Position numbers and translations under genes: made by a program
Notes under the pieces: generated by a model
The model's database searches: none
Seen by the model: the letters and a program-made list of their open reading frames with translations, nothing else
What the model was told of the DNA's origin: nothing
Assembly: GCA_902490055.1 (NCBI GenBank)
Contig: CABUCP010000100.1
Coordinates: 1-8,824, forward strand
Reading direction: 5' to 3'
DNA from: an uncultured Klebsiella sp.
GTDB lineage: Bacteria; Pseudomonadota; Gammaproteobacteria; Enterobacterales; Enterobacteriaceae
Length of the DNA: 8,824 nt
Shown: piece by piece, positions 1-6,837 of the stretch
Layout: each line of letters starts with the position of its first letter
Numbering within the stretch: position 1 is the stretch's first letter

Positions 1-88
1 AAGTATTCTATACCAATAAGAATATAAAAAACAAATCGAGAAAAGAAAAATAAAAGCCGTTAATCCCGATGAGTCAAAATGGCCCCAA
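1..88 (+). promoter_or_regulatory. fimS: fimS phase-variation element, right-hand part (cut by window edge)
   Basis: Seen: a very AT-rich tract ending in the 9-bp repeat TGGCCCCAA, directly upstream of fimA. Known: in E. coli and Klebsiella a ~300-bp segment bounded by TTGGGGCCA inverted repeats carries the fimA promoter and is inverted by the tyrosine recombinases FimB/FimE. Only the fimA-proximal end is visible; the left repeat and the recombinase genes lie outside the window. No convincing -35/-10 pair reads toward fimA here, and the bases just inside the repeat (gagtcaaaa) match my memory of the end that abuts fimA in the E. coli OFF state. Inference: the sequenced copy is OFF. Confidence 0.88.
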
Positions 89-98
89 TTGACTCATC
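68..98. repeat. 10-bp perfect inverted repeat centred on fimS IRR
   Basis: GATGAGTCAA (68-77) and TTGACTCATC (89-98) are perfect reverse complements separated by 11 bases that contain the recombination repeat. One arm is inside the invertible element and the other is in fixed DNA. Inference: the arms are binding half-sites for a recombinase pair, since tyrosine recombinases bind both sides of the crossover region. Confidence 0.7.
80..88 (+). repeat. fimS right inverted repeat (IRR)
   Basis: TGGCCCCAA is the exact reverse complement of TTGGGGCCA, the known recombination repeat of the fim switch. It lies 132 bases before the fimA start codon, as expected for IRR. The partner IRL is upstream of the window. 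Confidence 0.92.
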
Positions 99-123
99 AT
101 TTGGGCGAAAACTGTGCAGAACC

Positions 124-178
124 GGCAGTCGAACCATTCGGCTGATACATGGAATGCCTGGAAGGCACAACGACTGCC
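124..178 (+). promoter_or_regulatory. Structured fimA 5' leader
   Basis: In the untranslated leader, GGCAGTCG (124-131) and CGACTGCC (171-178) form a perfect 8-bp stem. Inside it, TGCC (155-158) and GGCA (164-167) make a small 5-base-loop hairpin. The stem ends about 30 bases before the fimA ribosome-binding site. From memory, the E. coli fimA leader keeps the core of both arms (GGCAGTC and GACTGCC) while the enclosed bases differ, which would argue for selection on the stem. A role in fimA mRNA stability or translation is inference; alternatively it is a DNA-level protein-binding site. Confidence 0.5.
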
Positions 179-220
179 AATTTCGGTTCGTAATATCGAT
201 TTTGTTTAAAGGAAAACAGC

Positions 221-769
221 ATGAAAATCAAAACACTGGCAATCGTTGTTCTGTCAGCCCTGTCCCTGAGCTCCGCGGCGGCCTTGGCCGATACCACCAC
301 GGTAAATGGCGGTACAGTGCATTTTAAAGGAGAAATCGTCAACGCAGCCTGTGCAGTCGATGCCGGTTCTATCGATCAGACCGTTCAGTTAGGCCAGGTT
401 CGTTCGGCAAAACTGGCTACTGCGGGCAGCACCAGCTCCGCCGTTGGCTTCAACATTCAGTTAGATGACTGTGATACTACCGTTGCCACTAAAGCCTCCG
501 TTGCTTTCTCCGGTACCGCGGTTGATACCACCAACACCAGCGTTCTGGCACTGCAGAGCTCCGCCGCTGGCGGCGCGACCAACGTCGGCGTACAGATTCT
601 GGATAAAACCGGGACTCCGCTGGATCTGGACGGCGCAACCTTCAGCGCGGCCACCACGCTGAACGACGGCACCAACATCATTCCTTTCCAGGCGCGTTAC
701 TACGCCACTGGCGCTGCTACTGCCGGTACTGCTAACGCAGACGCCACTTTCAAAGTGCAATACGAGTAA
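221..769 (+). CDS. fimA: FimA, type 1 fimbrial major subunit
   Basis: This is the major pilin that polymerises into the helical rod of type 1 fimbriae. The 182-aa product has a Sec signal peptide ending in ALA (residue 23). The mature N-terminus (DTTTVNGG...) is the donor strand that completes the neighbouring subunit's fold. Cys44 and Cys84 are the conserved pilin disulfide, and the protein ends KVQYE with the penultimate Tyr of chaperone-usher pilins. Length and sequence closely match E. coli and K. pneumoniae FimA as I know them. The start is fixed by the signal peptide and by AAAGGA (208-213), 7 bases upstream. It is the first gene of the operon, transcribed only when fimS is ON. Its base composition looks less GC-rich than that of the downstream genes, as is common for highly expressed pilins. 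Confidence 0.97.
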   Translation: MKIKTLAIVVLSALSLSSAAALADTTTVNGGTVHFKGEIVNAACAVDAGSIDQTVQLGQVRSAKLATAGSTSSAVGFNIQLDDCDTTVATKASVAFSGTAVDTTNTSVLALQSSAAGGATNVGVQILDKTGTPLDLDGATFSAATTLNDGTNIIPFQARYYATGAATAGTANADATFKVQYE

Positions 770-795
770 TTCAAACATCAGACAGGGAAGTATTC

Positions 796-812
796 CGGGC
801 CAGGATGGCCCG
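796..812 (+). other. Intercistronic hairpin between fimA and fimI
   Basis: CGGGCCA (796-802) and TGGCCCG (806-812) form a 7-bp perfect stem with a 3-base loop. No T-tract follows, so it is not a standard intrinsic terminator. Inference: it protects the 3' end of fimA mRNA or partly reduces downstream expression, keeping the major pilin in excess over the minor genes. Confidence 0.6.
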
Positions 813-841
813 TTATCCACAACAGGATTGGGGTGATAACG

Positions 842-1381
842 ATGCAAGGAGTGAAAACTGGCCTGCTGATGTTTCTGCTACCACCGCTGGCGCTGGCCGG
901 CAATCACTGGAACGTGACGGTGGCCGGGGGAAACATGCGTTTCCAGGGGGTCATCATCGCCGAGTCCTGCCGCGTTGAGGCAGGCGACCAGCAGATGACG
1001 GTCAATATGGGGCAGATCAGCAGCAATCGCTTTCATTCAGCAGGGGAAGATGCCAACCCCGTGCCATTCGATATTCACCTTCAGGACTGCAGTACCGCGG
1101 TCAGCCAACGCGTCGGCGTAGCGTTTAACGGCGTGGCTGATGGCAAAAATCCGGACGTGCTCTCGGTTGGTGAAGGACCAGGAATCGCCACCGGCGTCGG
1201 CATCGCGTTGTTTGATAAAGAAGATCAATTGATTCCGCTGAATAGCCCGCCGGGCGCCTGGCGGCGGCTGTATACCGGCCCCACCACGCTGCATTTCGTC
1301 GCCAAATATCGGGCGACCGGCAATCAGGTCACCGGGGGAGCGGCAAACGCGCAAGTTTGGTTCTCTCTGACCTATCAGTAA
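842..1381 (+). CDS. fimI: FimI, fimbrial pilin-like protein
   Basis: A FimA paralogue of 179 aa with a signal peptide ending LALA (residue 19), conserved disulfide cysteines at 43 and 83, and the pilin C-terminus SLTYQ. It closely resembles E. coli FimI, including the segments [12 protein letters not shown] and [21 protein letters not shown]. In E. coli, FimI is reported to end rod growth by capping the usher-bound base. I chose ATG 842 over the in-frame GTG at 833 because it gives the length and signal peptide of E. coli FimI and has GGGGTGAT (830-837), a good match to the 16S 3' end, at suitable spacing. The GTG would add only three residues. It lies downstream of fimA, past a hairpin that may lower its dosage. 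Confidence 0.93.
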   Translation: MQGVKTGLLMFLLPPLALAGNHWNVTVAGGNMRFQGVIIAESCRVEAGDQQMTVNMGQISSNRFHSAGEDANPVPFDIHLQDCSTAVSQRVGVAFNGVADGKNPDVLSVGEGPGIATGVGIALFDKEDQLIPLNSPPGAWRRLYTGPTTLHFVAKYRATGNQVTGGAANAQVWFSLTYQ

Positions 1382-1416
1382 TTAACCAGCAGAGATACCG
1401 GAAACAGGAAACAACG

Positions 1417-2142
1417 GTGAGTACAAAAGGGGTAAACGTGAAAAAGAGACTGGGGATGACGCGCGGACTACTGGCGGGATTATTGATGATGGCCGCAAGC
1501 GGCTACTCCGCCTGGGCTCAGGCTGGCGTCGCGCTCGGCGCTACGCGGGTTATCTATCCGGCCGGGCAAAAGCAGGTGCAGTTAGGCGTAACCAATAATG
1601 ACGATAGCAGCACCTATCTGATTCAGTCGTGGGTGGAGAACGCCGACGGCGGCAAAGATGGCCGCTTCGTGATCACCCCGCCGCTGTTTGCCATGCAGGG
1701 GAAAAAAGAGAATACCCTGCGCATTATTGACGCGACTAATCAGCAGCTACCGCAGGATCGCGAAAGTCTGTTCTGGATTAACGTCAAAGCCATCCCTTCG
1801 ATGGACAAATCCAAGCTCAGCGACAACACCCTGCAGCTGGCGATTATCAGCCGTATCAAGCTCTATTACCGCCCTGCGAAGCTGGCGCTACCGCCGGATC
1901 AGGCGGCGGAGAAGCTGAGCTTTAGCCGCAGCGGTTCCTCGCTCACGCTGACGAACCCAACGCCTTACTATCTGACGGTCACCGAACTCAACGCCGGAAC
2001 CCGAGTGTTGGAAAACGCGCTGGTGCCGCCAATGGGCAAAACCTCCGTCAAGCTGCCGCCGGATGCCGGTAGCAACATTACTTATCGCACGATTAATGAT
2101 TACGGCGCGCTGACTCCGCAAATGAAGGGCGTGCTGCGTTAA
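1417..2142 (+). CDS. fimC: FimC, periplasmic pilus chaperone
   Basis: The periplasmic chaperone that folds fimbrial subunits by donor-strand complementation and delivers them to the usher FimD. The signal peptide runs to WAQA (residue 36); mature FimC begins GVALGATRVIYP and is 205 aa, the E. coli length. Mature Arg8 and Lys112 (in SRIKLYYRP), which anchor the subunit C-terminus, are both present. The IKLYYRP strand is the PapD-family signature of the G1 donor strand region. The start is GTG 1417: it gives 241 aa as in E. coli FimC, and AGGA (1406-1409) sits 7 bases before it. An upstream in-frame ATG at 1357 would lie inside fimI and lacks support. The GTG start may moderate expression. Confidence 0.95.
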   Translation: MSTKGVNVKKRLGMTRGLLAGLLMMAASGYSAWAQAGVALGATRVIYPAGQKQVQLGVTNNDDSSTYLIQSWVENADGGKDGRFVITPPLFAMQGKKENTLRIIDATNQQLPQDRESLFWINVKAIPSMDKSKLSDNTLQLAIISRIKLYYRPAKLALPPDQAAEKLSFSRSGSSLTLTNPTPYYLTVTELNAGTRVLENALVPPMGKTSVKLPPDAGSNITYRTINDYGALTPQMKGVLR

Positions 2143-2151
2143 CACAGGAGC

Positions 2152-2168
2152 GGTCCGCCGGGCGGGCC
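2152..2168 (+). other. Hairpin between fimC and fimD
   Basis: In the 81-base gap after fimC, GGTCCG (2152-2157) pairs with CGGGCC (2163-2168), including one G-T (G-U) pair, with a 5-base loop. There is no T-tract, so it is not a normal terminator. Inference: an mRNA stability or partial attenuation element placed before the long usher gene. Confidence 0.45.
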
Positions 2169-2223
2169 ACTTCGCGCATAACAATAAGAACTGACAGCCG
2201 GGCGACTTCAGACCGGAGGGACT

Positions 2224-4857
2224 ATGTCACATCTCAAATATGGACTGGACCGTTTTGGTTCCCGCAGCGCCTGGCACCGTTCGCGCGCTATTTTGGCCAT
2301 GGCGAAATTCCCCGTGGCGCTTTGTTTTGTTCTGCAGGCAAGCCATGCGCAGGCAGATCTCTACTTTAACCCGCGTTTTTTGGCTGACGATCCCGCCGCG
2401 GTGGCGGATCTTTCCGGCTTTGAAAACGGACAAGAAGTGCCGCCCGGTACGTATCGCGTCGATATCTATCTTAACGATGGTTTTATGACCACCCGCGACG
2501 TGACTTTTCATCGCGGTGAAAAAGGCCACGGTCTGAGCCCGTGTCTGACCCGCGGCCAGCTGGCGAGTATGGGCGTCAACACCGCGGCGGTGACCGGGAT
2601 GAACGCTCTCGCCGCCGATGCCTGCGTGCCGCTCACCGAACTCATCAACGATGCGACCACTCGTTTTGATGTCGGCCAGCAGCGCCTGTATCTCACCGTG
2701 CCTCAGGCCTTTATGGGCAACCGCGCGCGCGGCTATATTCCGCCTGAACTTTGGGACGATGGCATTAACGCCGGACTGTTGAACTACAACTTCACCGGTA
2801 ACAACGTCCACAACGATACCGGCGGCAGCAGCAATTACGCCTACCTAAACCTACAAAGCGGCCTTAATCTCGGCGCCTGGCGCCTGCGGGATAACACCAC
2901 CTGGAGCTATAGCAGCGGCGGCAGCAGTTCCAGCAATGAGAATAAATGGCAGCACGTTAATACCTGGCTGGAGCGGGATATTACCCCGCTGCGCTCACGT
3001 CTGACCCTTGGCGACAGCTACACCAACGGCGATGTCTTCGACGGCATTAATTTCCGCGGCGCGCAGTTGGCGAGCGATGACAATATGCTGCCGGATAGCC
3101 AGAAGGGCTTTGCCCCGGTGATCCACGGTATCGCCCGCGGCACCGCGCAGGTGTCAATCAAACAAAATGGTTATGAAATTTACCAGAGCACGGTACCCCC
3201 GGGCCCGTTCACCATTAACGACCTCTACGCCGCAGGCAACGGCGGCGACCTGCAGGTGACAATTAAAGAAAACGACGGCACCAGCCAGGTCTTCAGCGTG
3301 CCGTGGTCAACGGTGCCGGTGCTGCAGCGCGAAGGCCATACCCGTTATGCGCTGACCGCCGGCGAGTATCGCAGCGGCAACGATCAGCAGGAAGAACCGA
3401 AGTTCTTCCAGAGCACTCTCTTACACGGTTTACCCGCGGGCTGGACGCTGTACGGCGGAACCCAGCTTGCCGACCGCTACCGCGCCTTTAACTTCGGCGT
3501 GGGGAAAAACATGGGCGATTTCGGCGCCGTGTCGCTGGATATCACTCAGGCCAACGCCACGCTGCCGGACGACAGCGATCATCAGGGGCAGTCAATCCGC
3601 TTCCTCTATAACAAATCGCTGAGCGATGTCGGCACCAATATCCAGTTAGTGGGCTATCGCTACTCCACTAAAGGTTATTACAGCTTTGCCGATACTACCT
3701 ACCGCCGGATGAGCGGTTACGACGTACAAACTCAGGATGGCGTGATCCAGGTGAAGCCGAAATTCACCGATTACTACAACCTTGCCTATAACAAGCGCGG
3801 CAAGGTGCAGGTAAGCGTCACTCAGCAACTGGGACGCACCGCCACCCTCTATTTGAGCGGCAGCCACCAGACCTACTGGTCGACCGGCAAAGCGGATCAA
3901 CAACTGCAGGCCGGGCTTAACGCCGCGGTTGACGATATCAACTGGACGCTGAGCTACAGCCTGACGAAAAACGCCTGGCAGCAGGGGCGCGATCAAATGC
4001 TGGCGGTGAACGTCAATATTCCGTTCAGCCACTGGCTGCGCTCCGACAGCAAATCGGTATGGCGACACGCCAGCGCCAGTTACAGCATGTCGCACGATCT
4101 TAACGGCCGGATGACCAATCTGGCGGGGCTCTACGGCACCCTGCTGGAAGATAACAACCTGAGCTATAGCATGCAGACCGGCTACGCCAGCGGCGGCGAA
4201 GGCGATAGCAGCGGCACCGGTTATGCGGCGCTGAACTATCGCGGCGGCTACGGCAACGCCAACGTCGGCTACAGCCGCAGCGACGGCTTCAAACAACTGT
4301 ACTACGGCGTCAGCGGCGGCGTGCTGGCTCACGCCAACGGCGTGACCCTGAGCCAGCCGCTGAATGACACGGTGGTGCTGGTGAAGGCGCCGGGCGCCGA
4401 CAACGTGAAAGTGGAAAATCAGACCGGGGTGCGCACCGACTGGCGCGGCTACGCGGTACTGCCTTACGCCACCGAATACCGGGAAAATCGGGTGGCGCTG
4501 GATACCAATACGCTTGCCGATAACGTCGATCTCGACGATGCGGTGGTCAGCGTCGTACCGACCCACGGCGCGATCGTGCGGGCGGACTTCAAAGCCCACG
4601 TCGGAGTTAAGTTATTGATGACCCTGACCCACAACGGCAAACCGGTTCCGTTCGGCGCGATGGTTACCTCGGGCAGCAACCAGAGCGGCAGCATCGTGGC
4701 CGATAACGGCCAGGTCTACCTGAGCGGGATGCCGCTTGCCGGCAGCGTACAGGTGAAATGGGGCGAAGGCGCGGACGCCAGTTGCGTGGCCAGCTATCGC
4801 CTGCCGGAAGAGAGTCAGCGGCAGGCGCTGAGCCAGCTATCGGCAGAGTGCCGTTAA
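2224..4857 (+). CDS. fimD: FimD, outer-membrane usher
   Basis: The usher recruits FimC-subunit complexes, catalyses donor-strand exchange and forms the export pore. It is 877 aa; after an extended signal peptide ending HAQA (residue 44), the mature part DLYFNPRFL... is 833 aa, as in E. coli FimD. By alignment, the N-terminal chaperone-binding domain spans ~45-169 with the disulfide pair Cys107/Cys134. The 24-strand barrel covers ~183-709 with the plug inserted at ~285-368, and two C-terminal domains cover ~710-877 with Cys854 and Cys876. Conserved stretches such as [16 protein letters not shown] and [11 protein letters not shown] are intact. The start has GGAGGGAC (2216-2223) ahead of it. No frameshift or truncation is visible. 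It ends at the ribosome-binding site of fimF. Confidence 0.97.
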   Translation: MSHLKYGLDRFGSRSAWHRSRAILAMAKFPVALCFVLQASHAQADLYFNPRFLADDPAAVADLSGFENGQEVPPGTYRVDIYLNDGFMTTRDVTFHRGEKGHGLSPCLTRGQLASMGVNTAAVTGMNALAADACVPLTELINDATTRFDVGQQRLYLTVPQAFMGNRARGYIPPELWDDGINAGLLNYNFTGNNVHNDTGGSSNYAYLNLQSGLNLGAWRLRDNTTWSYSSGGSSSSNENKWQHVNTWLERDITPLRSRLTLGDSYTNGDVFDGINFRGAQLASDDNMLPDSQKGFAPVIHGIARGTAQVSIKQNGYEIYQSTVPPGPFTINDLYAAGNGGDLQVTIKENDGTSQVFSVPWSTVPVLQREGHTRYALTAGEYRSGNDQQEEPKFFQSTLLHGLPAGWTLYGGTQLADRYRAFNFGVGKNMGDFGAVSLDITQANATLPDDSDHQGQSIRFLYNKSLSDVGTNIQLVGYRYSTKGYYSFADTTYRRMSGYDVQTQDGVIQVKPKFTDYYNLAYNKRGKVQVSVTQQLGRTATLYLSGSHQTYWSTGKADQQLQAGLNAAVDDINWTLSYSLTKNAWQQGRDQMLAVNVNIPFSHWLRSDSKSVWRHASASYSMSHDLNGRMTNLAGLYGTLLEDNNLSYSMQTGYASGGEGDSSGTGYAALNYRGGYGNANVGYSRSDGFKQLYYGVSGGVLAHANGVTLSQPLNDTVVLVKAPGADNVKVENQTGVRTDWRGYAVLPYATEYRENRVALDTNTLADNVDLDDAVVSVVPTHGAIVRADFKAHVGVKLLMTLTHNGKPVPFGAMVTSGSNQSGSIVADNGQVYLSGMPLAGSVQVKWGEGADASCVASYRLPEESQRQALSQLSAECR

Positions 4858-4867
4858 GGAACGCATG

Positions 4868-5398
4868 ATGATAAAGAAACCACTTAACCTGCTCGGCGCC
4901 GTGTTGACGCTGGTCTGCGCCAACGCGTTTGCCGCGGACAGCACGATCACCATCAGCGGCTACGTGCGCGACAACGCCTGCGCGGTGGCTACCGAGTCAA
5001 AAGAGTTTACCGTCGATCTGATGGATAACGCCGCTAAACAGTTCAATGCAGTCGGCGCCACTACACCGCTGGTGCCGTTCCGTATCGTACTGTCGCCCTG
5101 CGGCAGTTCGGTCACGGCGGTGAAAGTTGGCTTTAGCGGGACCCCGGACAGCGACAATAACGACCTGTTGAAGATTGACGGCGGCGCATCGGCCGCGGCG
5201 GGTATGGCGGTGCAAATCCTCAATAACCAACAGGCGATGCTACCGATCAATGCGCCCTCTTCATCGATCGCCTGGACGACCTTAACGCCGGGGCAGACCA
5301 ACACTCTCGGCTTTTACGCCCGGTTGATGGCGACCCGCGTTCCAGTGACCGCCGGCCACGTCTATGCCACCGCGACCTTTACCCTTGAATTCCAGTAA
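4868..5398 (+). CDS. fimF: FimF, fimbrial tip adaptor subunit
   Basis: A minor pilin that joins the FimG-FimH tip to the FimA rod and helps start rod assembly. It is 176 aa with a signal peptide ending NAFA (residue 22) and a mature part of 154 aa beginning [18 protein letters not shown], matching E. coli FimF in length and sequence. The conserved disulfide cysteines are in DNACAV and LSPCG, and the C-terminus is TLEFQ. Two adjacent ATGs exist (4865 and 4868). The second is preferred because AAGGA (4856-4860), which overlaps the fimD stop codon, is 7 bases from it and only 4 from the first, and because it gives the E. coli length. The overlap of the ribosome-binding site with the fimD stop implies translational coupling. 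Confidence 0.94.
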   Translation: MIKKPLNLLGAVLTLVCANAFAADSTITISGYVRDNACAVATESKEFTVDLMDNAAKQFNAVGATTPLVPFRIVLSPCGSSVTAVKVGFSGTPDSDNNDLLKIDGGASAAAGMAVQILNNQQAMLPINAPSSSIAWTTLTPGQTNTLGFYARLMATRVPVTAGHVYATATFTLEFQ

Positions 5399-5410
5399 CC
5401 GGAGGCTGAG

Positions 5411-5914
5411 ATGAAACAACGATATGCAAGATGGCTTCTGGCGGGCGCGCTGACGTTAAACCTGAGTACGCTACAGGCCGCCGATATCACCATCACGGTG
5501 AACGGCAAAGTGGTAGCCAAACCCTGCACGGTTTCCACCGTTAACGCCAACGTCGATCTTGGCGATCTCTATACCTTCAGCCTGGTCTCGGCAGGTTCCG
5601 CTTCAGCGTGGCACAGCACCGCGCTCGATTTGAGCAACTGCCCGGTCGGCACCTCGCGGGTGGTCGCCACCTTTAGCGGCACGGCGGACAGCACCGGCTA
5701 TTACAAAAACCAGGGCACCGCAGGAAATATCCAGCTCGAACTACAGGACGACAGCGGCACCACGCTCAACAACGGAGCGCAAAAATCGGTTCAGGTCGAT
5801 GATAGCTCGCAGTCGGCGCGTTTTCCGCTGCAGGTTCGGGCCCTGTCGGTTAACGGCGGAGCCACCCAGGGAACCATTCAGGCGGTGATTAGCGTCACCT
5901 ATACCTACGCCTGA
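5411..5914 (+). CDS. fimG: FimG, fimbrial tip adaptor subunit
   Basis: A minor pilin directly behind FimH in the tip fibrillum; its N-terminal strand completes the FimH pilin domain. It is 167 aa with a signal peptide ending TLQA (residue 23) and a 144-aa mature protein starting ADITITVNGKVVAKPCTV, as in E. coli FimG. Disulfide cysteines are in AKPCTV and LSNCPV. The segments NCPVGTSRV and DSTGYYKNQGTA are almost unchanged from E. coli, as expected for a subunit fixed between FimF and FimH. GGAGG (5401-5405) is 5 bases before the ATG, and only 12 bases separate it from fimF. Confidence 0.95.
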   Translation: MKQRYARWLLAGALTLNLSTLQAADITITVNGKVVAKPCTVSTVNANVDLGDLYTFSLVSAGSASAWHSTALDLSNCPVGTSRVVATFSGTADSTGYYKNQGTAGNIQLELQDDSGTTLNNGAQKSVQVDDSSQSARFPLQVRALSVNGGATQGTIQAVISVTYTYA

Positions 5915-5931
5915 GTCAGGAGAGTTTGTTC

Positions 5932-6837
5932 ATGAAAAAAGTCATCGCTCTGTTTACCACCCTGCTGTTAATGGGCTGGTCGATTAACGCCTGGTCCTTC
6001 GCCTGTAAAACCGCCACCGGCGCGACGATTCCTATCGGCGGCGGATCGGCTAACGTGTACGTTAACCTGACCCCGGCGGTCAACGTCGGGCAAAACCTGG
6101 TGGTCGACCTGTCGACGCAGATTTTTTGCCATAACGACTATCCGCAAACCATTACCGACTATGTGACGCTGCAGCGCGGTTCCGCCTACGGCGGCGTGCT
6201 ATCGAGCTTTTCCGGTACCGTAAAATATAACGGCAGCTCGTATCCGTTCCCAACCACCACGGAAACTGCGCGGGTGATCTACGATTCCACCACCGATAAA
6301 CCCTGGCCGACCGTATTGTATCTAACCCCGGTCAGTACCGCAGGCGGGGTGGCGATTACCGCCGGATCGTTGATTGCAGTGCTGATCCTGCATCAGACCA
6401 ACAACTACAACAGCGACTCCTACCAGTTTGTGTGGAACATTTACGCCAACAATGATGTGGTCGTGCCCACCGGCGGCTGCGATGTTTCCGCCCGTGATGT
6501 CACGGTAACCTTGCCGGATTATCCGGGGTCGATGGCGGTGCCGGTTACCGTTCACTGCGCGCAGAATCAAAATCTCGGCTACTACCTGTCCGGCACCACA
6601 GCCGATAGCGCGAATTCGATTTTCACCAATACCGCTTCGGCCTCGCCGGCGCAGGGGATTGGCGTCCAGATGACGCGTAACGGTACCGTGGTGCCGGCCA
6701 ACAGTAATGTCTCACTGGGCACCGTGGGCACCTCGCCGGTCAACCTCGGCCTGACCGCCACTTACGCCCGCACCAGCGGCCAGGTGACGGCGGGCAACGT
6801 CCAGTCGATTATCGGGGTGACATTTGTCTATCAGTAA
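5932..6837 (+). CDS. fimH: FimH, mannose-binding type 1 fimbrial adhesin
   Basis: The two-domain tip adhesin. The 301-aa precursor has a 22-residue signal peptide ending NAWS; mature FimH (279 aa, the E. coli length) starts with Phe1. The lectin domain covers mature 1-157 and the pilin domain 160-279, with disulfides Cys3/Cys44 and Cys161/Cys187. Mannose-pocket residues seen are Phe1, Ile13, Asn46, Asp47, Tyr48, Ile52, Asp54, Gln133, Asn135, Tyr137, Asn138 and Asp140. Compared with E. coli as I remember it, nearby positions differ: Glu50 to Gln, Arg98 to Thr, Lys121 to Thr, Arg132 to His, Asp141 to Ser, Phe142 to Tyr. ATG 5932, with AGGAGA (5918-5923) 8 bases upstream, is the start; an in-frame TTG at 5926 would add two residues and is too close to the Shine-Dalgarno. 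Its 3' end overlaps fimK. Confidence 0.96.
   Translation: MKKVIALFTTLLLMGWSINAWSFACKTATGATIPIGGGSANVYVNLTPAVNVGQNLVVDLSTQIFCHNDYPQTITDYVTLQRGSAYGGVLSSFSGTVKYNGSSYPFPTTTETARVIYDSTTDKPWPTVLYLTPVSTAGGVAITAGSLIAVLILHQTNNYNSDSYQFVWNIYANNDVVVPTGGCDVSARDVTVTLPDYPGSMAVPVTVHCAQNQNLGYYLSGTTADSANSIFTNTASASPAQGIGVQMTRNGTVVPANSNVSLGTVGTSPVNLGLTATYARTSGQVTAGNVQSIIGVTFVYQ
6814..6826 (+). promoter_or_regulatory. Ribosome-binding site and TTG start of fimK, inside fimH
   Basis: GGGGTGA (6814-6820) matches the 16S anti-Shine-Dalgarno region and sits suitably before TTG 6824. An in-frame TGA (6818-6820) lies immediately upstream, so no earlier start is possible. The next ATG in frame (6893) has no Shine-Dalgarno and would remove the first predicted beta strand. 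Start choice and coupling to fimH translation are inference. Confidence 0.6.

Noticed and set aside
89..117. TTGACT (89-94) as the -35 box of a constitutive fimA promoter outside the switch
   Set aside because: At 17 bases downstream (112-117) the sequence is ctgtgc, which does not resemble a -10 box. The hexamer is better explained as the outer arm of the recombinase site symmetry.
1357..1416. ATG 1357 as the fimC start (261 aa)
   Set aside because: It lies inside fimI and would add 20 residues unlike any fimbrial chaperone leader. GTG 1417 has a good Shine-Dalgarno and gives the E. coli FimC length.
2227..2811. A 194-codon minus-strand open frame opposite the 5' part of fimD
   Set aside because: It has no recognisable family features and lies opposite the strongly conserved FimD N-terminal domain, so it is a coding shadow.
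3646..4599. A 317-codon open frame on the minus strand within fimD
   Set aside because: It lies wholly opposite a well-conserved usher gene in GC-rich DNA, its product is a His/Val/Ala-rich low-complexity sequence, and no ribosome-binding site or family match is evident. It is a shadow of fimD codon bias.
4868..4933. Cys in the FimF signal peptide ([10 protein letters not shown]) as a lipoprotein signal
   Set aside because: The residue before Cys is Val rather than Gly/Ala/Ser, so there is no lipobox, and a normal signal peptidase I site (NAFA) follows.
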